Shown: positions 35,037 to 43,181 of the stretch, in pieces
Numbering within the stretch: position 1 is the stretch's first letter
Layout of the letters: each line of letters opens with the position of its first letter
Notes under the pieces: model-generated
Database searches by the model: none
Seen by the model: the letters and a program-made list of their open reading frames with translations, nothing else
Told to the model about the DNA's origin: nothing
Made by a program: the position numbers and the translations under genes
From: Fodinibius sp052060035
GTDB taxonomy: Bacteria > Bacteroidota > Rhodothermia > Balneolales > Balneolaceae
Assembly: GCF_052060035.1 (NCBI RefSeq)
Contig: NZ_JBPOEA010000008.1
Location: 1-64,000, forward strand
Direction of reading: 5' to 3'
DNA: 64,000 nucleotides

Positions 35037-36009
35037 TTTTATAGTCCTTTGAGTTCAGAACTTTGTGGACATAAGAAACATACTTGTAAAGGGTATCTTC
35101 ACCAGTGGCCCACATGAGATGTGGATGTTTCTTCTTCCAGTCCCGGCGATGGGATCCTTCACATGATTTTCTATCACATGGGAGATATAAGCAGTCCCCA
35201 TTTTTCCAGTTCTGTTTAAAAACAGAGTTTACCCATCGATTACGACCATTAGGCCAACTGTCAAAGGATAACTTTTTATCATCCTCTACATCCCATAGTG
35301 TCGCAGATGGCGCTTTCTCTGGATAACCTGAGAGATCGAACCGCAAATAATATTTCTCAGGACCACCTTTCTTTTGTGCGGGTTTAATCCAGACAATTAG
35401 TTTTGGCCAATTTGATTCTATATCAGCTTTTGAACCAACAATTCCCCACTTTTCTTTATCAATTCCGAGTTGAAAAAGTGGATCTTCGATATGTTTTGAT
35501 AACATATCTACTCCCGGGTGGTTAAACCCCTGGATGAATTCTTCAGTAACTAGATAGAGCGTAACCTCACAAGTTTGCCCGGAGGTATAACAACCAATTG
35601 GGATTTCTAAATTTATAGCCTCCCTAACCCCTTCTTTAGGTGCCAGGGCCATATCTTCATTCTCATCAATATTGAATTTATTGAGAGAAAACTTTAAAAC
35701 ATCTCTGGCCGGTTTGAACACCGGGAATCTTCTCGATTTTTTTTCACCATTGAACTTTACAGTCACTTCAACGGTCTTACACTTATGAAACAGGACCGAG
35801 TCCCGTTCATTGAAACCTATTTCATTGACTGTTAAGTCTGGATCTAACTTAGCTAAATTGTGATCGTCCCCACAGTCTTTTTCACAATGGAAAATGTGAC
35901 AACTATCAGGATCGTCAGGTAGATCCTTTAATTTTTTCCCTCCAGGTACTTTTGTTCGTTTGGGTTTTAGTTCACCTTCTTTGTATGTATATAAAGTTAT
36001 ATAGTTCAT
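35029..36009 (-). CDS. Fused double ubiquitin-like and E2-like protein
   Basis: A 326-residue protein. Two beta-grasp-like domains lie at about 1-77 and 78-155 (VEVTVKFNGEKKSRRFPVF is typical of the first hairpin). Residues about 165-326 resemble prokaryotic E2 folds: YYLRFDLSGYPEKAPSATLW, then WPNGRNRW and a cysteine-rich stretch CLYLPCDRKSC with C273/C278 as catalytic candidates. Two Ubl domains recall BilA (ISG15-like), here apparently fused to BilB. No C-terminal Gly-Gly exists, so JAB cleavage or non-covalent action must be assumed. First gene of the operon. Confidence 0.65.
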   Translation of the reverse strand: MNYITLYTYKEGELKPKRTKVPGGKKLKDLPDDPDSCHIFHCEKDCGDDHNLAKLDPDLTVNEIGFNERDSVLFHKCKTVEVTVKFNGEKKSRRFPVFKPARDVLKFSLNKFNIDENEDMALAPKEGVREAINLEIPIGCYTSGQTCEVTLYLVTEEFIQGFNHPGVDMLSKHIEDPLFQLGIDKEKWGIVGSKADIESNWPKLIVWIKPAQKKGGPEKYYLRFDLSGYPEKAPSATLWDVEDDKKLSFDSWPNGRNRWVNSVFKQNWKNGDCLYLPCDRKSCEGSHRRDWKKKHPHLMWATGEDTLYKYVSYVHKVLNSKDYKNA

Positions 36010-36179
36010 AACTACTTGGTTTGTGCTAGTAACTATTCATACAAGAAAGGTTTACATTATGCCTTTTAAACAGTATACTTTGCTTCCAATTGATATTGGG
36101 TTTGTAATTGTCCATTGAAAGGATTAAGTATGAACAAGGAACAATTACAACTAATACCTGTTTATGTATGCAAATGGGT

Positions 36180-36236
36180 CCGTCTTGTACTAATTAGTTC
36201 TTAGCAATTAAGTATTCTAATTAATGCACGAGACGG
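36180..36236. repeat. Imperfect inverted repeat in a gene-free stretch (36010-36403)
   Basis: CCGTCTTGTACTAATTAG (36180-36197) mirrors CTAATTAATGCACGAGACGG (36217-36236) with few mismatches. It lies between the convergent-facing ends of two defence systems. It could be a structured RNA or an element end. The rest of 36010-36403 shows a GTAGTACC word (36306-36313) and a strong hairpin at 36345-36379. Confidence 0.4.
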
Positions 36237-36344
36237 AGAGAAAGGATTTGGCCTAACAACCAAAAAATCCCATGAGTCTCCTCTCGTGGGTACATATAAT
36301 CAGCAGTAGTACCATAATCAGTTATCCTGCTGAAATTTGTTTCT

Positions 36345-36379
36345 GAAGCCCAGCCCGGTTGCACCCGTGGCTGGGCTTC
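36345..36379. terminator. Strong GC-rich hairpin near the antitoxin 3' end
   Basis: GAAGCCCAGCC (36345-36355) pairs perfectly over 11 bp with GGCTGGGCTTC (36369-36379). It lies 25 bp past the minus-strand antitoxin stop. A T-rich tail is present only on the plus side, so termination of the minus transcript is plausible but not ideal. Confidence 0.5.
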
Positions 36380-36403
36380 TTATTTATATTCTGTTACGTT
36401 TAG

Positions 36404-37414
36404 TCATCCGGGATATTTAAGTTTAAAAGCATTTTCGTAATTGATTGCTTCATTGCTATTCTGATATTTTTTCCAAGCTTCTTCTTCGTGTGACATATCA
36501 ACTAATGTTTGGGTATCTAAACTTCCTAGCTTGTCTTTAATATATTGAAGTGTTTCAATTTCTTTATCCCCAATAATGTCATTATCAACTGGTTTTTGGC
36601 TTATAAATTTCTCTGCGGGATTATCATAGTTTGGGTATTTAATGTATTCAATTGAAAACTCATCTCGATCAACGCCAAGATCAAATAAAGAGTCATACCT
36701 ATTTGGTACTGGTCCCAAAGTGATTGCTCTATAATTCACCCCACTAATTGACCTGCCATGCTTTTTGTAATGCAAGAAGTCAGAATAGAATAGCAGTTTG
36801 TTTAGTTTTGTTTTATATGGCTCTTGACCACGTTCTGAGGCAAAGAATTTGACCATATTAATAAACTTATCTAACGAAGGTTTAGTAAAGCCGTTAAGCT
36901 CACTTGGTTCTGAATATTTATTAAATAGCCAATGATAAACTCCAAAGAAAATCTTTGATTCTTTGCCGTCTAACTCTTGTTCTGCTCGTTCTATAATATC
37001 TTTTTGCTCAGAATCCTTTAACTCATCACAATCTTCTACCAATTTTATAAACTCCTCTGGATCTTTCGCAATCTTAATCAATTTGGCATTTGAAAGTGAG
37101 GGTATATCTCCGTGTTCATATTTCCGATACGTATTTTTCCCAAAACCTAAGATGAGAGACATTTTATTTTGGGATACTCCATATTTGTTACGTATTGATT
37201 GAATGTCTTCTGGAAATGGGATTTTGTGTTTGGCTCTATACTTGTTGTGGAGTTGACTTAAGTTTAAATCATCAAGCTTGGAAGTAGTAAATTCTTCACC
37301 TGTATCTACACATTTATAGTTGTGGTAAACGATATCAAAGTTTTCTCCTCGAAATTCTAATTCTTCGAGGTACGTTTGTATTTTTACTTCTCCTCCTGTA
37401 ATTGGACTTTTCAT
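36404..37414 (-). CDS. Antitoxin with MqsA-like helix-turn-helix and Panacea (DUF4065) domain
   Basis: A 336-residue protein. The N-terminal part contains the XRE helix-turn-helix SIRNKYGVSQNKMSLILGFG with KNTYRKYEHGDIP, as in MqsA-type antitoxins, and the C-terminal 150 residues (NKLLFYSDFLHYKKHGRSIS, YRAITLGPVP) are the Panacea/DUF4065 domain that neutralises diverse toxins. It lies 11 bp downstream of the MqsR-like toxin, the usual toxin-first order. Likely represses at the ACCACTATATAGTGGT palindrome upstream. Confidence 0.8.
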   Translation of the reverse strand: MKSPITGGEVKIQTYLEELEFRGENFDIVYHNYKCVDTGEEFTTSKLDDLNLSQLHNKYRAKHKIPFPEDIQSIRNKYGVSQNKMSLILGFGKNTYRKYEHGDIPSLSNAKLIKIAKDPEEFIKLVEDCDELKDSEQKDIIERAEQELDGKESKIFFGVYHWLFNKYSEPSELNGFTKPSLDKFINMVKFFASERGQEPYKTKLNKLLFYSDFLHYKKHGRSISGVNYRAITLGPVPNRYDSLFDLGVDRDEFSIEYIKYPNYDNPAEKFISQKPVDNDIIGDKEIETLQYIKDKLGSLDTQTLVDMSHEEEAWKKYQNSNEAINYENAFKLKYPG

Positions 37415-37425
37415 AGCCTACACCC

Positions 37426-37779
37426 TTATTTGTGTGGATAATTCATTTTGTGTTCAGCAATGTGAAATGAAATACAAATCACATTACTATTGAACTCACC
37501 GAGAGTAATTTTAATGTATACTTCATTACCCTTGATCACTTTCCCGAAGACCCACATCTCTTCTTTGCCCCCATGAAACTCTTCGGGTAGTGGGCCTTCG
37601 GAATAATTCTCAACTTCAAGATCTCTGATATGTTCATCTCTTTCACGACCTGTGATTTCTAAGTCCGCTAGCGTTTGTGAGTTTTTAGGTCGATTATCGA
37701 GATAGATAATATCGAAACCATGCGTAAGGCCTTTCAGTCGTGTTAAAAATTGCTGTACTTCTTCGGGATTTGTTGACAT
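37426..37779 (-). CDS. MqsR-family mRNA interferase-like toxin
   Basis: A 117-residue protein recognised by YLDNRPKNSQTLADLEIT, the negatively charged EGPLPEEFHGG, and the C-terminal KITLGEFNSNVICISFHIA, which match the MqsR family toxins. These RelE-fold enzymes cleave mRNA at specific triplets. It is the first gene of the pair and is held in check by the Panacea antitoxin. The cleavage specificity here is unknown. Confidence 0.75.
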   Translation of the reverse strand: MSTNPEEVQQFLTRLKGLTHGFDIIYLDNRPKNSQTLADLEITGRERDEHIRDLEVENYSEGPLPEEFHGGKEEMWVFGKVIKGNEVYIKITLGEFNSNVICISFHIAEHKMNYPHK

Positions 37780-37838
37780 TCTATCTTAGTTTCAGTGTTT
37801 CACTGTTAAGATAATAAATATGCCAACCCAAATTCAAG

Positions 37839-37900
37839 TATATAACCACTATATAGTGGTGTTTTCTGTTATATATACAAATTTTACCACTTTATAGTTC
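37839..37900. promoter_or_regulatory. Palindromic operators upstream of the MqsR-Panacea pair
   Basis: The perfect 16-bp palindrome ACCACTATATAGTGGT (37845-37860) and a second, imperfect copy ACCACTTTATAGT (37886-37898) lie 65-120 bp upstream of the toxin start. GTATATAAC (37839-37847) and GTTATATATAC (37868-37878) flank the first copy as a larger inverted repeat. Probably the autoregulatory sites of the antitoxin. Confidence 0.6.
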
Positions 37901-38040
37901 CTGATAAGGAGTAAGACAACTCTTCCTTGCGAGTTAATGTGAGTTAAAGTCTGGATAAAAGTAAGTGAGAACATCGAGAAATCTGAACTTGCAAGCTTCT
38001 TCGATATAACTCATTCATCAATCACATCTATTTTAAACTT

Positions 38041-38100
38041 GTCCCAATCTGTCCCATTCTATAACACCCTATTACACCCTGTTCCAGCCCATCCCGGGGT
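38041..38100. repeat. Degenerate 10-bp tandem repeats upstream of the late operon
   Basis: Six consecutive decamers resemble each other: gtcccaatct, gtcccattct, ataacaccct, attacaccct, gttccagccc, atcccggggt. A 10-bp period places the motif on one face of DNA. They lie 90-150 bp before the first late gene in a 408-bp gene-free stretch and may be activator sites. A further inverted repeat TAGCATCA/TGATGCTA (38130-38137, 38152-38159) follows. Confidence 0.5.
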
Positions 38101-38187
38101 ATTTTCCCTGATTTGAATTAGTGTTACGTTAGCATCAGTTACTGACCACAGTGATGCTATTGCATTACGCTAACCAACGCTAAGTCG

Positions 38188-39201
38188 ATGCCTGAAACGC
38201 TGGAAAAGTTGCCGAACGAGACCCAAGAGCGAGACTATGCCACCTGCCTGCAAGAGCTGGAGCAGGGCCTGCCGATCTTTGGCCGGATTACCGGCACCAC
38301 TGACGGGCTCCAGCAAGTAGAGAAGGAGCTCCCCTTTAATTTTCGGCAGCCTTTCAACGTAGTGAAAGCCATTTTTAAGTTGGAATCAGGCCTGTATTCA
38401 CTCCACACCGGCATTGACGAAGATATTGTGATCGGTTTTCGCATTGACGGGGCCAGCGAGCAGCCAGAAACTCAAGCCAACGAACCGGCCGTAGACAGCA
38501 GAACCGCTCACGAAAACTACTACCAGCAACGAGCCCTCCGCCTGGAAGGTGAGCTGCATGACGCCGATCGCAAGATTCGCCAGCTCGTCGATGAAATCAT
38601 GGGGCTAAAGCGACAGCTCTCCGAGGACAAAACAGCCACTCTGCTCACTCACCAGAAAGAGCTGGGCGACCTCAAGGAATCCCACCGCAACGAAATTGAC
38701 CGCCTCAAAGAAATTCAACGAAGTAACCTCAAGGCCCTCGAAAAAGAGCTCGGAGAACTGGAAAAGCTGAAATTCCGCATGGAAATGGAACAACGAGCCG
38801 GCGGCCGCGATGCCGGAAGCCGCATGCTGGATATGCTGGAAGAAAATGCCCCAATGTTTTTTACCGTGATCTCCCAACTGTTTGCCGGTCAGGGAGCAAG
38901 AAATCAACAAATGAATATGCCGACTGGCACTCCGGATATCAGTGAAGAGCAGGCCAAGGCCATGGCCGAATCGCTCAAACACCAACTACGACCCACTTCT
39001 GGCTCGCTACCCCAACAACCCCATAGCCCCTCTACCGACGAGGCGAGCCAACCCAAAGGTGCCGGGGAGGCAACTCCTCGGCACCTTCCCTCCGAGGAGA
39101 ACTCAGAGGAATCCGACGATTTTGAAACCCCAGCCACTCTAAACGGCATGTTTAACCCGCCCCATACCAACGGCCACGCCGAACCAACCATTAGCCTGTA
39201 A
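38188..39201 (+). CDS. Coiled-coil protein, first gene of the late virus-like operon
   Basis: A 337-residue protein: a compact N-terminal domain (1-95), a long coiled coil of about 110-200 rich in Glu, Lys and Leu, then a proline-rich disordered tail. No enzymatic motif and no transmembrane helix were seen. As first gene of the late module it could be a scaffold, assembly or DNA-binding protein. A shared leader word, GCTAACCAAC, lies 10 bp upstream of the start. Base composition here becomes clearly more GC-rich than in the defence island. Confidence 0.55.
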   Translation: MPETLEKLPNETQERDYATCLQELEQGLPIFGRITGTTDGLQQVEKELPFNFRQPFNVVKAIFKLESGLYSLHTGIDEDIVIGFRIDGASEQPETQANEPAVDSRTAHENYYQQRALRLEGELHDADRKIRQLVDEIMGLKRQLSEDKTATLLTHQKELGDLKESHRNEIDRLKEIQRSNLKALEKELGELEKLKFRMEMEQRAGGRDAGSRMLDMLEENAPMFFTVISQLFAGQGARNQQMNMPTGTPDISEEQAKAMAESLKHQLRPTSGSLPQQPHSPSTDEASQPKGAGEATPRHLPSEENSEESDDFETPATLNGMFNPPHTNGHAEPTISL

Positions 39202-39209
39202 CGACCACG

Positions 39210-39605
39210 ATGAATCCCGGACAACTAACCCTCTTGAAAATAGCCTTGGAATACCTGGCGGGTCAACCTTGCGGATACGCCTGCTATGCCAAGCGCATAA
39301 CCTCGCAGCTGGCCTTAATGCAACAGGGCGGGAATCCCATTACTATGGCCGATTGGGTCCAGATGGCAAAGATACTTTCTGTGGAAGCGATAAGCAGGGA
39401 TATAGGAGCCGAACGCATTGCAAAAACAATATATCCCCTTGTGGATGGATTAGGGCAACACGCTAATACGCTTTGCTATATCCCTGCCCCTTTCGCTTGC
39501 AACCAACTGCTAAGCTTTACGAGCACCAGTGTCAGCCCGCAGGTCCAGCGACTGCTCACCGATGTCATCGCTGAGTTGCAGAAGCTCGTCAAATCCAGCC
39601 GGTAA
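39210..39605 (+). CDS. Hypothetical protein of the late operon
   Basis: A 131-residue helical protein with five cysteines, two of them in a GYACY-like stretch near the N terminus. It matches no family that I recognise. It is tightly packed 8 bp after the coiled-coil gene, so it is co-expressed with the virus-like genes. Confidence 0.45.
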   Translation: MNPGQLTLLKIALEYLAGQPCGYACYAKRITSQLALMQQGGNPITMADWVQMAKILSVEAISRDIGAERIAKTIYPLVDGLGQHANTLCYIPAPFACNQLLSFTSTSVSPQVQRLLTDVIAELQKLVKSSR

Positions 39606-39635
39606 TCATACCCATATCAACGATATCACCAACTA

Positions 39636-40661
39636 TTGAGTAGCAGCTATCCCATACCAACTTCCCGCAACGCAGTCACGACCCATGGTTCAGTGACGAG
39701 CACTAAGGCGGCAGCAGGCTCCCCCCAAGGAGATGCTGCCGCCTCTATTATTGCCCAGCGCAAGCAATACCCGGGAATCGAAGGCGTCCTGGAATTGGCC
39801 TCGAAGCTGGTTACCACCTATACCGGACGCGAGGATATCCGCGGACTAGCGCTAAAAATTACCCGCAAGGTTCCCAGGAATATTAACACCGGTCTTCCTG
39901 ATCTACGTAATGTAGATCAAATTGCGGGTGCCATTTACAAGTGGATAACGAAAAATATCAACTACGTGCGGGACCCATGGAATATCGAGCGGATCCAATC
40001 CCCCGATGTCACCATTCGGCAACAAGCCGGGGATTGCGACGACCACGCGATCCTGTCGGCGGCCCTGCTGCAAAGCCTGGGCATCCAAACCGGCTTTCGC
40101 ATTGTGAGCCGAACGGGGCGAACCTACGATCATATTTATACCGTCTTCCGATCACCAGAAGGGTGGAAATCTTTTGATACCACCGTCGCTAAATATCCCG
40201 GTTTTACCTTTGATGAGCGACTGATCAAAAAGTCCAAGCATTTGCCCAACCGGATGCCGGATGGATTAGGCATTGACCCCGTTACCCTCACCGCTGCTGC
40301 TTCGTCAGCACTGCAAATGGGCGTCACCATGAAACCGCTGTTTTCCAAATGGTTTGGCGCCAAAGATAAGGGCGAACGTACCCAGCGCAGACAATGGCGG
40401 GATTACCTAATGGCCCGAGGAGTTCGTTCGGACGTGATTTCATTTTCCCAAAAGGATAACACCATCCTCCAGCAGTACGCTATGGTTATCCAAGAGCATG
40501 GGCAACCGGCCGTTGATTACTTGAACAAATTTGGAAGCCTGGACAACAGCTTCCTGGCCAGCCAACAACAATCCCGAAACAAAAAATGGCTCCTGTACGG
40601 CGGACTCTCAGCCGGGCTACTTACGCTTGGCGGGATCAGCTACTGGGCCCTCAACCATTAA
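39636..40661 (+). CDS. Transglutaminase-like protein with C-terminal membrane anchor
   Basis: A 341-residue protein starting at TTG 39636; the encoded MSSSY opening is also found in the next gene, which uses ATG. The transglutaminase-like triad is C134 (GDCDDHA), H166 (TYDHIYTVF) and D181 (SFDTT). The C terminus is one hydrophobic helix (about 313-338) with a short tail. Similar cysteine-protease-fold proteins are found in virions of non-tailed phages, perhaps for entry or crosslinking. The enzyme activity is inferred from the triad only. Confidence 0.65.
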   Translation: MSSSYPIPTSRNAVTTHGSVTSTKAAAGSPQGDAAASIIAQRKQYPGIEGVLELASKLVTTYTGREDIRGLALKITRKVPRNINTGLPDLRNVDQIAGAIYKWITKNINYVRDPWNIERIQSPDVTIRQQAGDCDDHAILSAALLQSLGIQTGFRIVSRTGRTYDHIYTVFRSPEGWKSFDTTVAKYPGFTFDERLIKKSKHLPNRMPDGLGIDPVTLTAAASSALQMGVTMKPLFSKWFGAKDKGERTQRRQWRDYLMARGVRSDVISFSQKDNTILQQYAMVIQEHGQPAVDYLNKFGSLDNSFLASQQQSRNKKWLLYGGLSAGLLTLGGISYWALNH

Positions 40662-40670
40662 CAATTGTTT

Positions 40671-41084
40671 ATGAGTAGTTCTTATCTGCAACCCGTTGCT
40701 ATACAACCCGAAACTGATCAATTGATCATATCGAGCCAGCTTCCAGACGGTGGATTGGAAGGTTGGGAAGAAGATGATCCCTGCCGATATGCCAACCAAA
40801 GCTGCAAGGGCAAAATGTTCGGAAAGCTCAAAAGCTGCAGGCGCAAGCGCGAAAAATCACAAGCCCTCTGCAAAGCCCACGAGCGCAAGCTAGCCGAAAA
40901 GAAGAAAATCGAACAGGAAAAGCAGCAGCTCATGACGGCCTTACAGCATAACGTCACCGATACGGCTGCCAAACAAGAGACCGCAAGTACGGCAATGATT
41001 GCGGGCGCAGCGGTGGGCGGGGTTGCCATTCTGGGAGCCGCCATCATGTTTATCGCCAAAAAGAAAAAATTGAAATCCCAATAA
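40671..41084 (+). CDS. Small tail-anchored protein
   Basis: A 137-residue protein from ATG 40671 (a TTG 6 bp earlier is less likely). The middle is very basic with several cysteines (SCRRKREKSQALC), followed by one C-terminal membrane helix (about 108-130) and a KKKKLKSQ tail. It is one of a series of such proteins in this module and probably lies in the viral membrane. Confidence 0.55.
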   Translation: MSSSYLQPVAIQPETDQLIISSQLPDGGLEGWEEDDPCRYANQSCKGKMFGKLKSCRRKREKSQALCKAHERKLAEKKKIEQEKQQLMTALQHNVTDTAAKQETASTAMIAGAAVGGVAILGAAIMFIAKKKKLKSQ

Positions 41085-41100
41085 GCATATCCCAATCCCT

Positions 41101-41463
41101 ATGAACAGCAGCTCCTACGATCAGTTAGACTTTTTGCAAACGACCCAGCCGTTTAACTACACAAACAGTTTCCTCCCTCCCGTGGGATCCACAACCAGCA
41201 CCTCAAAGAAAACCAAGTTTGGCAGTATCCTCAATGACCTGTCCAGCTTTTTAACCACAGCGGCCGATACCGCCGTAACTGTGGATGGAGTTATTAATGG
41301 CGGAAAATCCCAATCTGGGGGCACTGGCCTTACTCCTGAGCAACAGATGGCGCTAATGCAAGCCCAGAAGTCAAATGGAAATATGACCTCCCTCCTGCTT
41401 ATTGGCGGTGTTGTCGTCGTAGGCGGAGGTATTATGTACACTCTGTTAAAAAAGAAATCCTAA
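41101..41463 (+). CDS. Small tail-anchored protein
   Basis: A 120-residue protein with a Ser/Thr-rich N-terminal half, a glycine-rich linker, one C-terminal membrane helix (SLLLIGGVVVVGGGIMYTLL) and a KKKS end. It has no enzymatic motif. It fits a minor membrane protein of the virion and is 16 bp after the previous gene. Confidence 0.5.
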   Translation: MNSSSYDQLDFLQTTQPFNYTNSFLPPVGSTTSTSKKTKFGSILNDLSSFLTTAADTAVTVDGVINGGKSQSGGTGLTPEQQMALMQAQKSNGNMTSLLLIGGVVVVGGGIMYTLLKKKS

Positions 41464-41464
41464 T

Positions 41465-41776
41465 ATGACCGAAGCTATCCAAACAACAAACCAGCCGGTT
41501 GGGATCTCTCACTTTATTGACGGACATATTCCCAACGGGCGGTATCCCAATCCAACGACTTCGCAAGAAACCGTATACCTGCAACCAACCGTCCAGTTGC
41601 AAGAAGTAGCGAAGGGTGCGGAAGTAACGGATCAACCCAAGCAAACCCTCTGCGGGCGCCTGGCCGAAGAGGATCCCACCAAAGGCATTCGCGCGTGGTT
41701 TGATCGAAACAAGTCTACGCTGGGATGGATCGCCGGTGGATACCTGGCACTGCGAATCATAACACGAAGGAGGTAA
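41465..41776 (+). CDS. Small tail-anchored protein
   Basis: A 103-residue protein; polar N-terminal 80 residues, then a short hydrophobic segment (TLGWIAGGYLALRII) and a TRRR end. It starts one base after the previous stop codon. I recognise no family; it belongs to the late membrane-protein series. Confidence 0.5.
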   Translation: MTEAIQTTNQPVGISHFIDGHIPNGRYPNPTTSQETVYLQPTVQLQEVAKGAEVTDQPKQTLCGRLAEEDPTKGIRAWFDRNKSTLGWIAGGYLALRIITRRR

Positions 41777-41779
41777 CCA

Positions 41780-42457
41780 GTGAGCCATTCTAATTATAGT
41801 GACAACAGCTTAGGCTCGGCGGCCATATCCGGCAATATCATAAGCTCGGAGGCCGGAGAACTTCGTATCATCGGACGTCACCCCGAGCGCGGGCTGCCGA
41901 AATCCGGAGTACCGTTTTCAGTGGATGTGGAGGTCGATATCTACCGCACCTTTTGGAACTCGTTCCTTTTTGTCGTTTGCCCGGATGTGGTAGTCGTAGC
42001 CCTGGATCCTCAAAACCGATCGGTCTTAGCAATATCCCGTATTGTTACCAGCATGTGGGACGGCTGTCGCGGCCAAGCCCGCCTGGTTTTTGGGCGCTCG
42101 TTTCGACCGGACCGAAATCATCCCGTCATTTTTGAGCTTCACTACAGCAATGTTACGGAGGCAAATATCTCACAGGCCAAGCCACTCGCCTCCTCGAACG
42201 TGATGACCCTTGATCTGGATATCCAGGAAGGCCAACAAAGCGGAGTGTATGCCCAGCCCACCGAGTCGTGGTATGAACTCAACCTTCCGGACCCAGTGGG
42301 TGCATTCAGCGGCGTCAACAGTACACTCACCAAAGCCTTATGGCTGATTGGTATTGGCGCTGGTGCGTATTTCTTGGCTCCCCTCATGCCCGGCCTTCGA
42401 GACAGCGTAAAGCAGTTGGCCGGGCGCAACAAGAAACAGGAGGAGCCCAATGGATGA
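41780..42457 (+). CDS. Late operon beta-rich protein with C-terminal membrane helix
   Basis: A 225-residue protein with a GTG start at 41780 justified by a strong AAGGAGG site 6 bp upstream. Residues 20-160 are beta-rich (SGVPFSVDVEVDIYRTFWNS, CRGQARLVFGRSF), possibly a jelly-roll or Ig-like fold. A membrane helix lies at about 183-201, with a basic tail. A minor capsid or membrane-linking protein is plausible. It overlaps the next gene by 8 bp. Confidence 0.5.
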   Translation: MSHSNYSDNSLGSAAISGNIISSEAGELRIIGRHPERGLPKSGVPFSVDVEVDIYRTFWNSFLFVVCPDVVVVALDPQNRSVLAISRIVTSMWDGCRGQARLVFGRSFRPDRNHPVIFELHYSNVTEANISQAKPLASSNVMTLDLDIQEGQQSGVYAQPTESWYELNLPDPVGAFSGVNSTLTKALWLIGIGAGAYFLAPLMPGLRDSVKQLAGRNKKQEEPNG

Positions 42458-42860
42458 GCTTATTGAAGGCCGAGACTACCAGATCGTTGATGACGGAATG
42501 GGTGATCTCAGCAGTTACCTTCGCCAAACCAGTCGAAACGCTTTTAAAAAAGCAATCGGCCTGGCCGACCGCGCCCTTAGCGGACGAAAAGGACAAGCCG
42601 CTACCACGGCCCTTGTCCTGGCTGATCTGACCAAAGACAGCCGCTCCTTCCAGGGAGTGTTCACCCGAAACGCCGACGTCATCAACCAGTATTTCGAGCA
42701 CGTCGATCTGCAGGCGGTAAGCGATATGATTGGCCTGGAAGATACAGTAGCCAAAAGCAAACCCGTAGCTGCACTAAAATATGCAGGTGTTCTCTCGGCC
42801 GGTATTGCCATTGGTGTGGCCGGCCTTTCCCTATATAACAGAAAACGATCTTCAACATGA
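42450..42860 (+). CDS. Small tail-anchored protein
   Basis: A 136-residue, mostly helical protein (SSYLRQTSRNAFKKAIGLAD) with one C-terminal membrane helix (about 109-130) and an NRKRSST tail. The ATG follows a strong GGAGGAG site. It overlaps both neighbours by a few bases, so translation is coupled. Unknown function. Confidence 0.5.
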   Translation: MDELIEGRDYQIVDDGMGDLSSYLRQTSRNAFKKAIGLADRALSGRKGQAATTALVLADLTKDSRSFQGVFTRNADVINQYFEHVDLQAVSDMIGLEDTVAKSKPVAALKYAGVLSAGIAIGVAGLSLYNRKRSST

Positions 42861-43180
42861 CTCTTAGCATAGGCGACAAAGGTCCCCAGGTTATGCACCT
42901 GCAATCAGCACTGAAAGCCCTTGGTATCGGGCTTCCCGAATATGGCGTCGACGGCATCTTTGGCCCGGAAACGCAGGCAGCCGTCACCCGAGCCCAACAA
43001 AAATTGGGACTACCACCGAGTGGAACAGCTGATGAAATATTACTCAAAAGGCTCGGCATTACCCAACAATCCCTACAAGTGCCAACAAAAGGGGCCTTAC
43101 CCAAACCAGCTCTCCTTGTAATAGGGACTATCGCCCTTATTGGAATTGGAATCGCAATCAAACGAACGAAACGACATTAA
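42857..43180 (+). CDS. Peptidoglycan-binding (PG_binding_1) tail-anchored protein
   Basis: A 107-residue protein. Residues 4-70 are a PG_binding_1 domain (GDKGPQVMHLQSALKALG, VDGIFGPETQAAVTRAQ). A single membrane helix (about 82-103) and a KRTKRH tail end the protein. It probably attaches the virion membrane or a spike complex to the host cell wall at entry, or assists lysis. It overlaps the upstream gene by 4 bp. Confidence 0.75.
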   Translation: MTLSIGDKGPQVMHLQSALKALGIGLPEYGVDGIFGPETQAAVTRAQQKLGLPPSGTADEILLKRLGITQQSLQVPTKGALPKPALLVIGTIALIGIGIAIKRTKRH

Positions 43181-43181
43181 T

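Noticed and set aside
33000..36009. Type II CBASS locus
   Set aside because: E1 and JAB genes are present, but there is no CD-NTase and no effector, and the E2-like domain is fused to ubiquitin-like domains rather than to E1.
36132..36206. 24-codon ORF after a GAAAGGA-like ribosome site
   Set aside because: It is too short, has no recognisable pattern and lies partly inside an inverted repeat; it may be a chance frame or a leader peptide.
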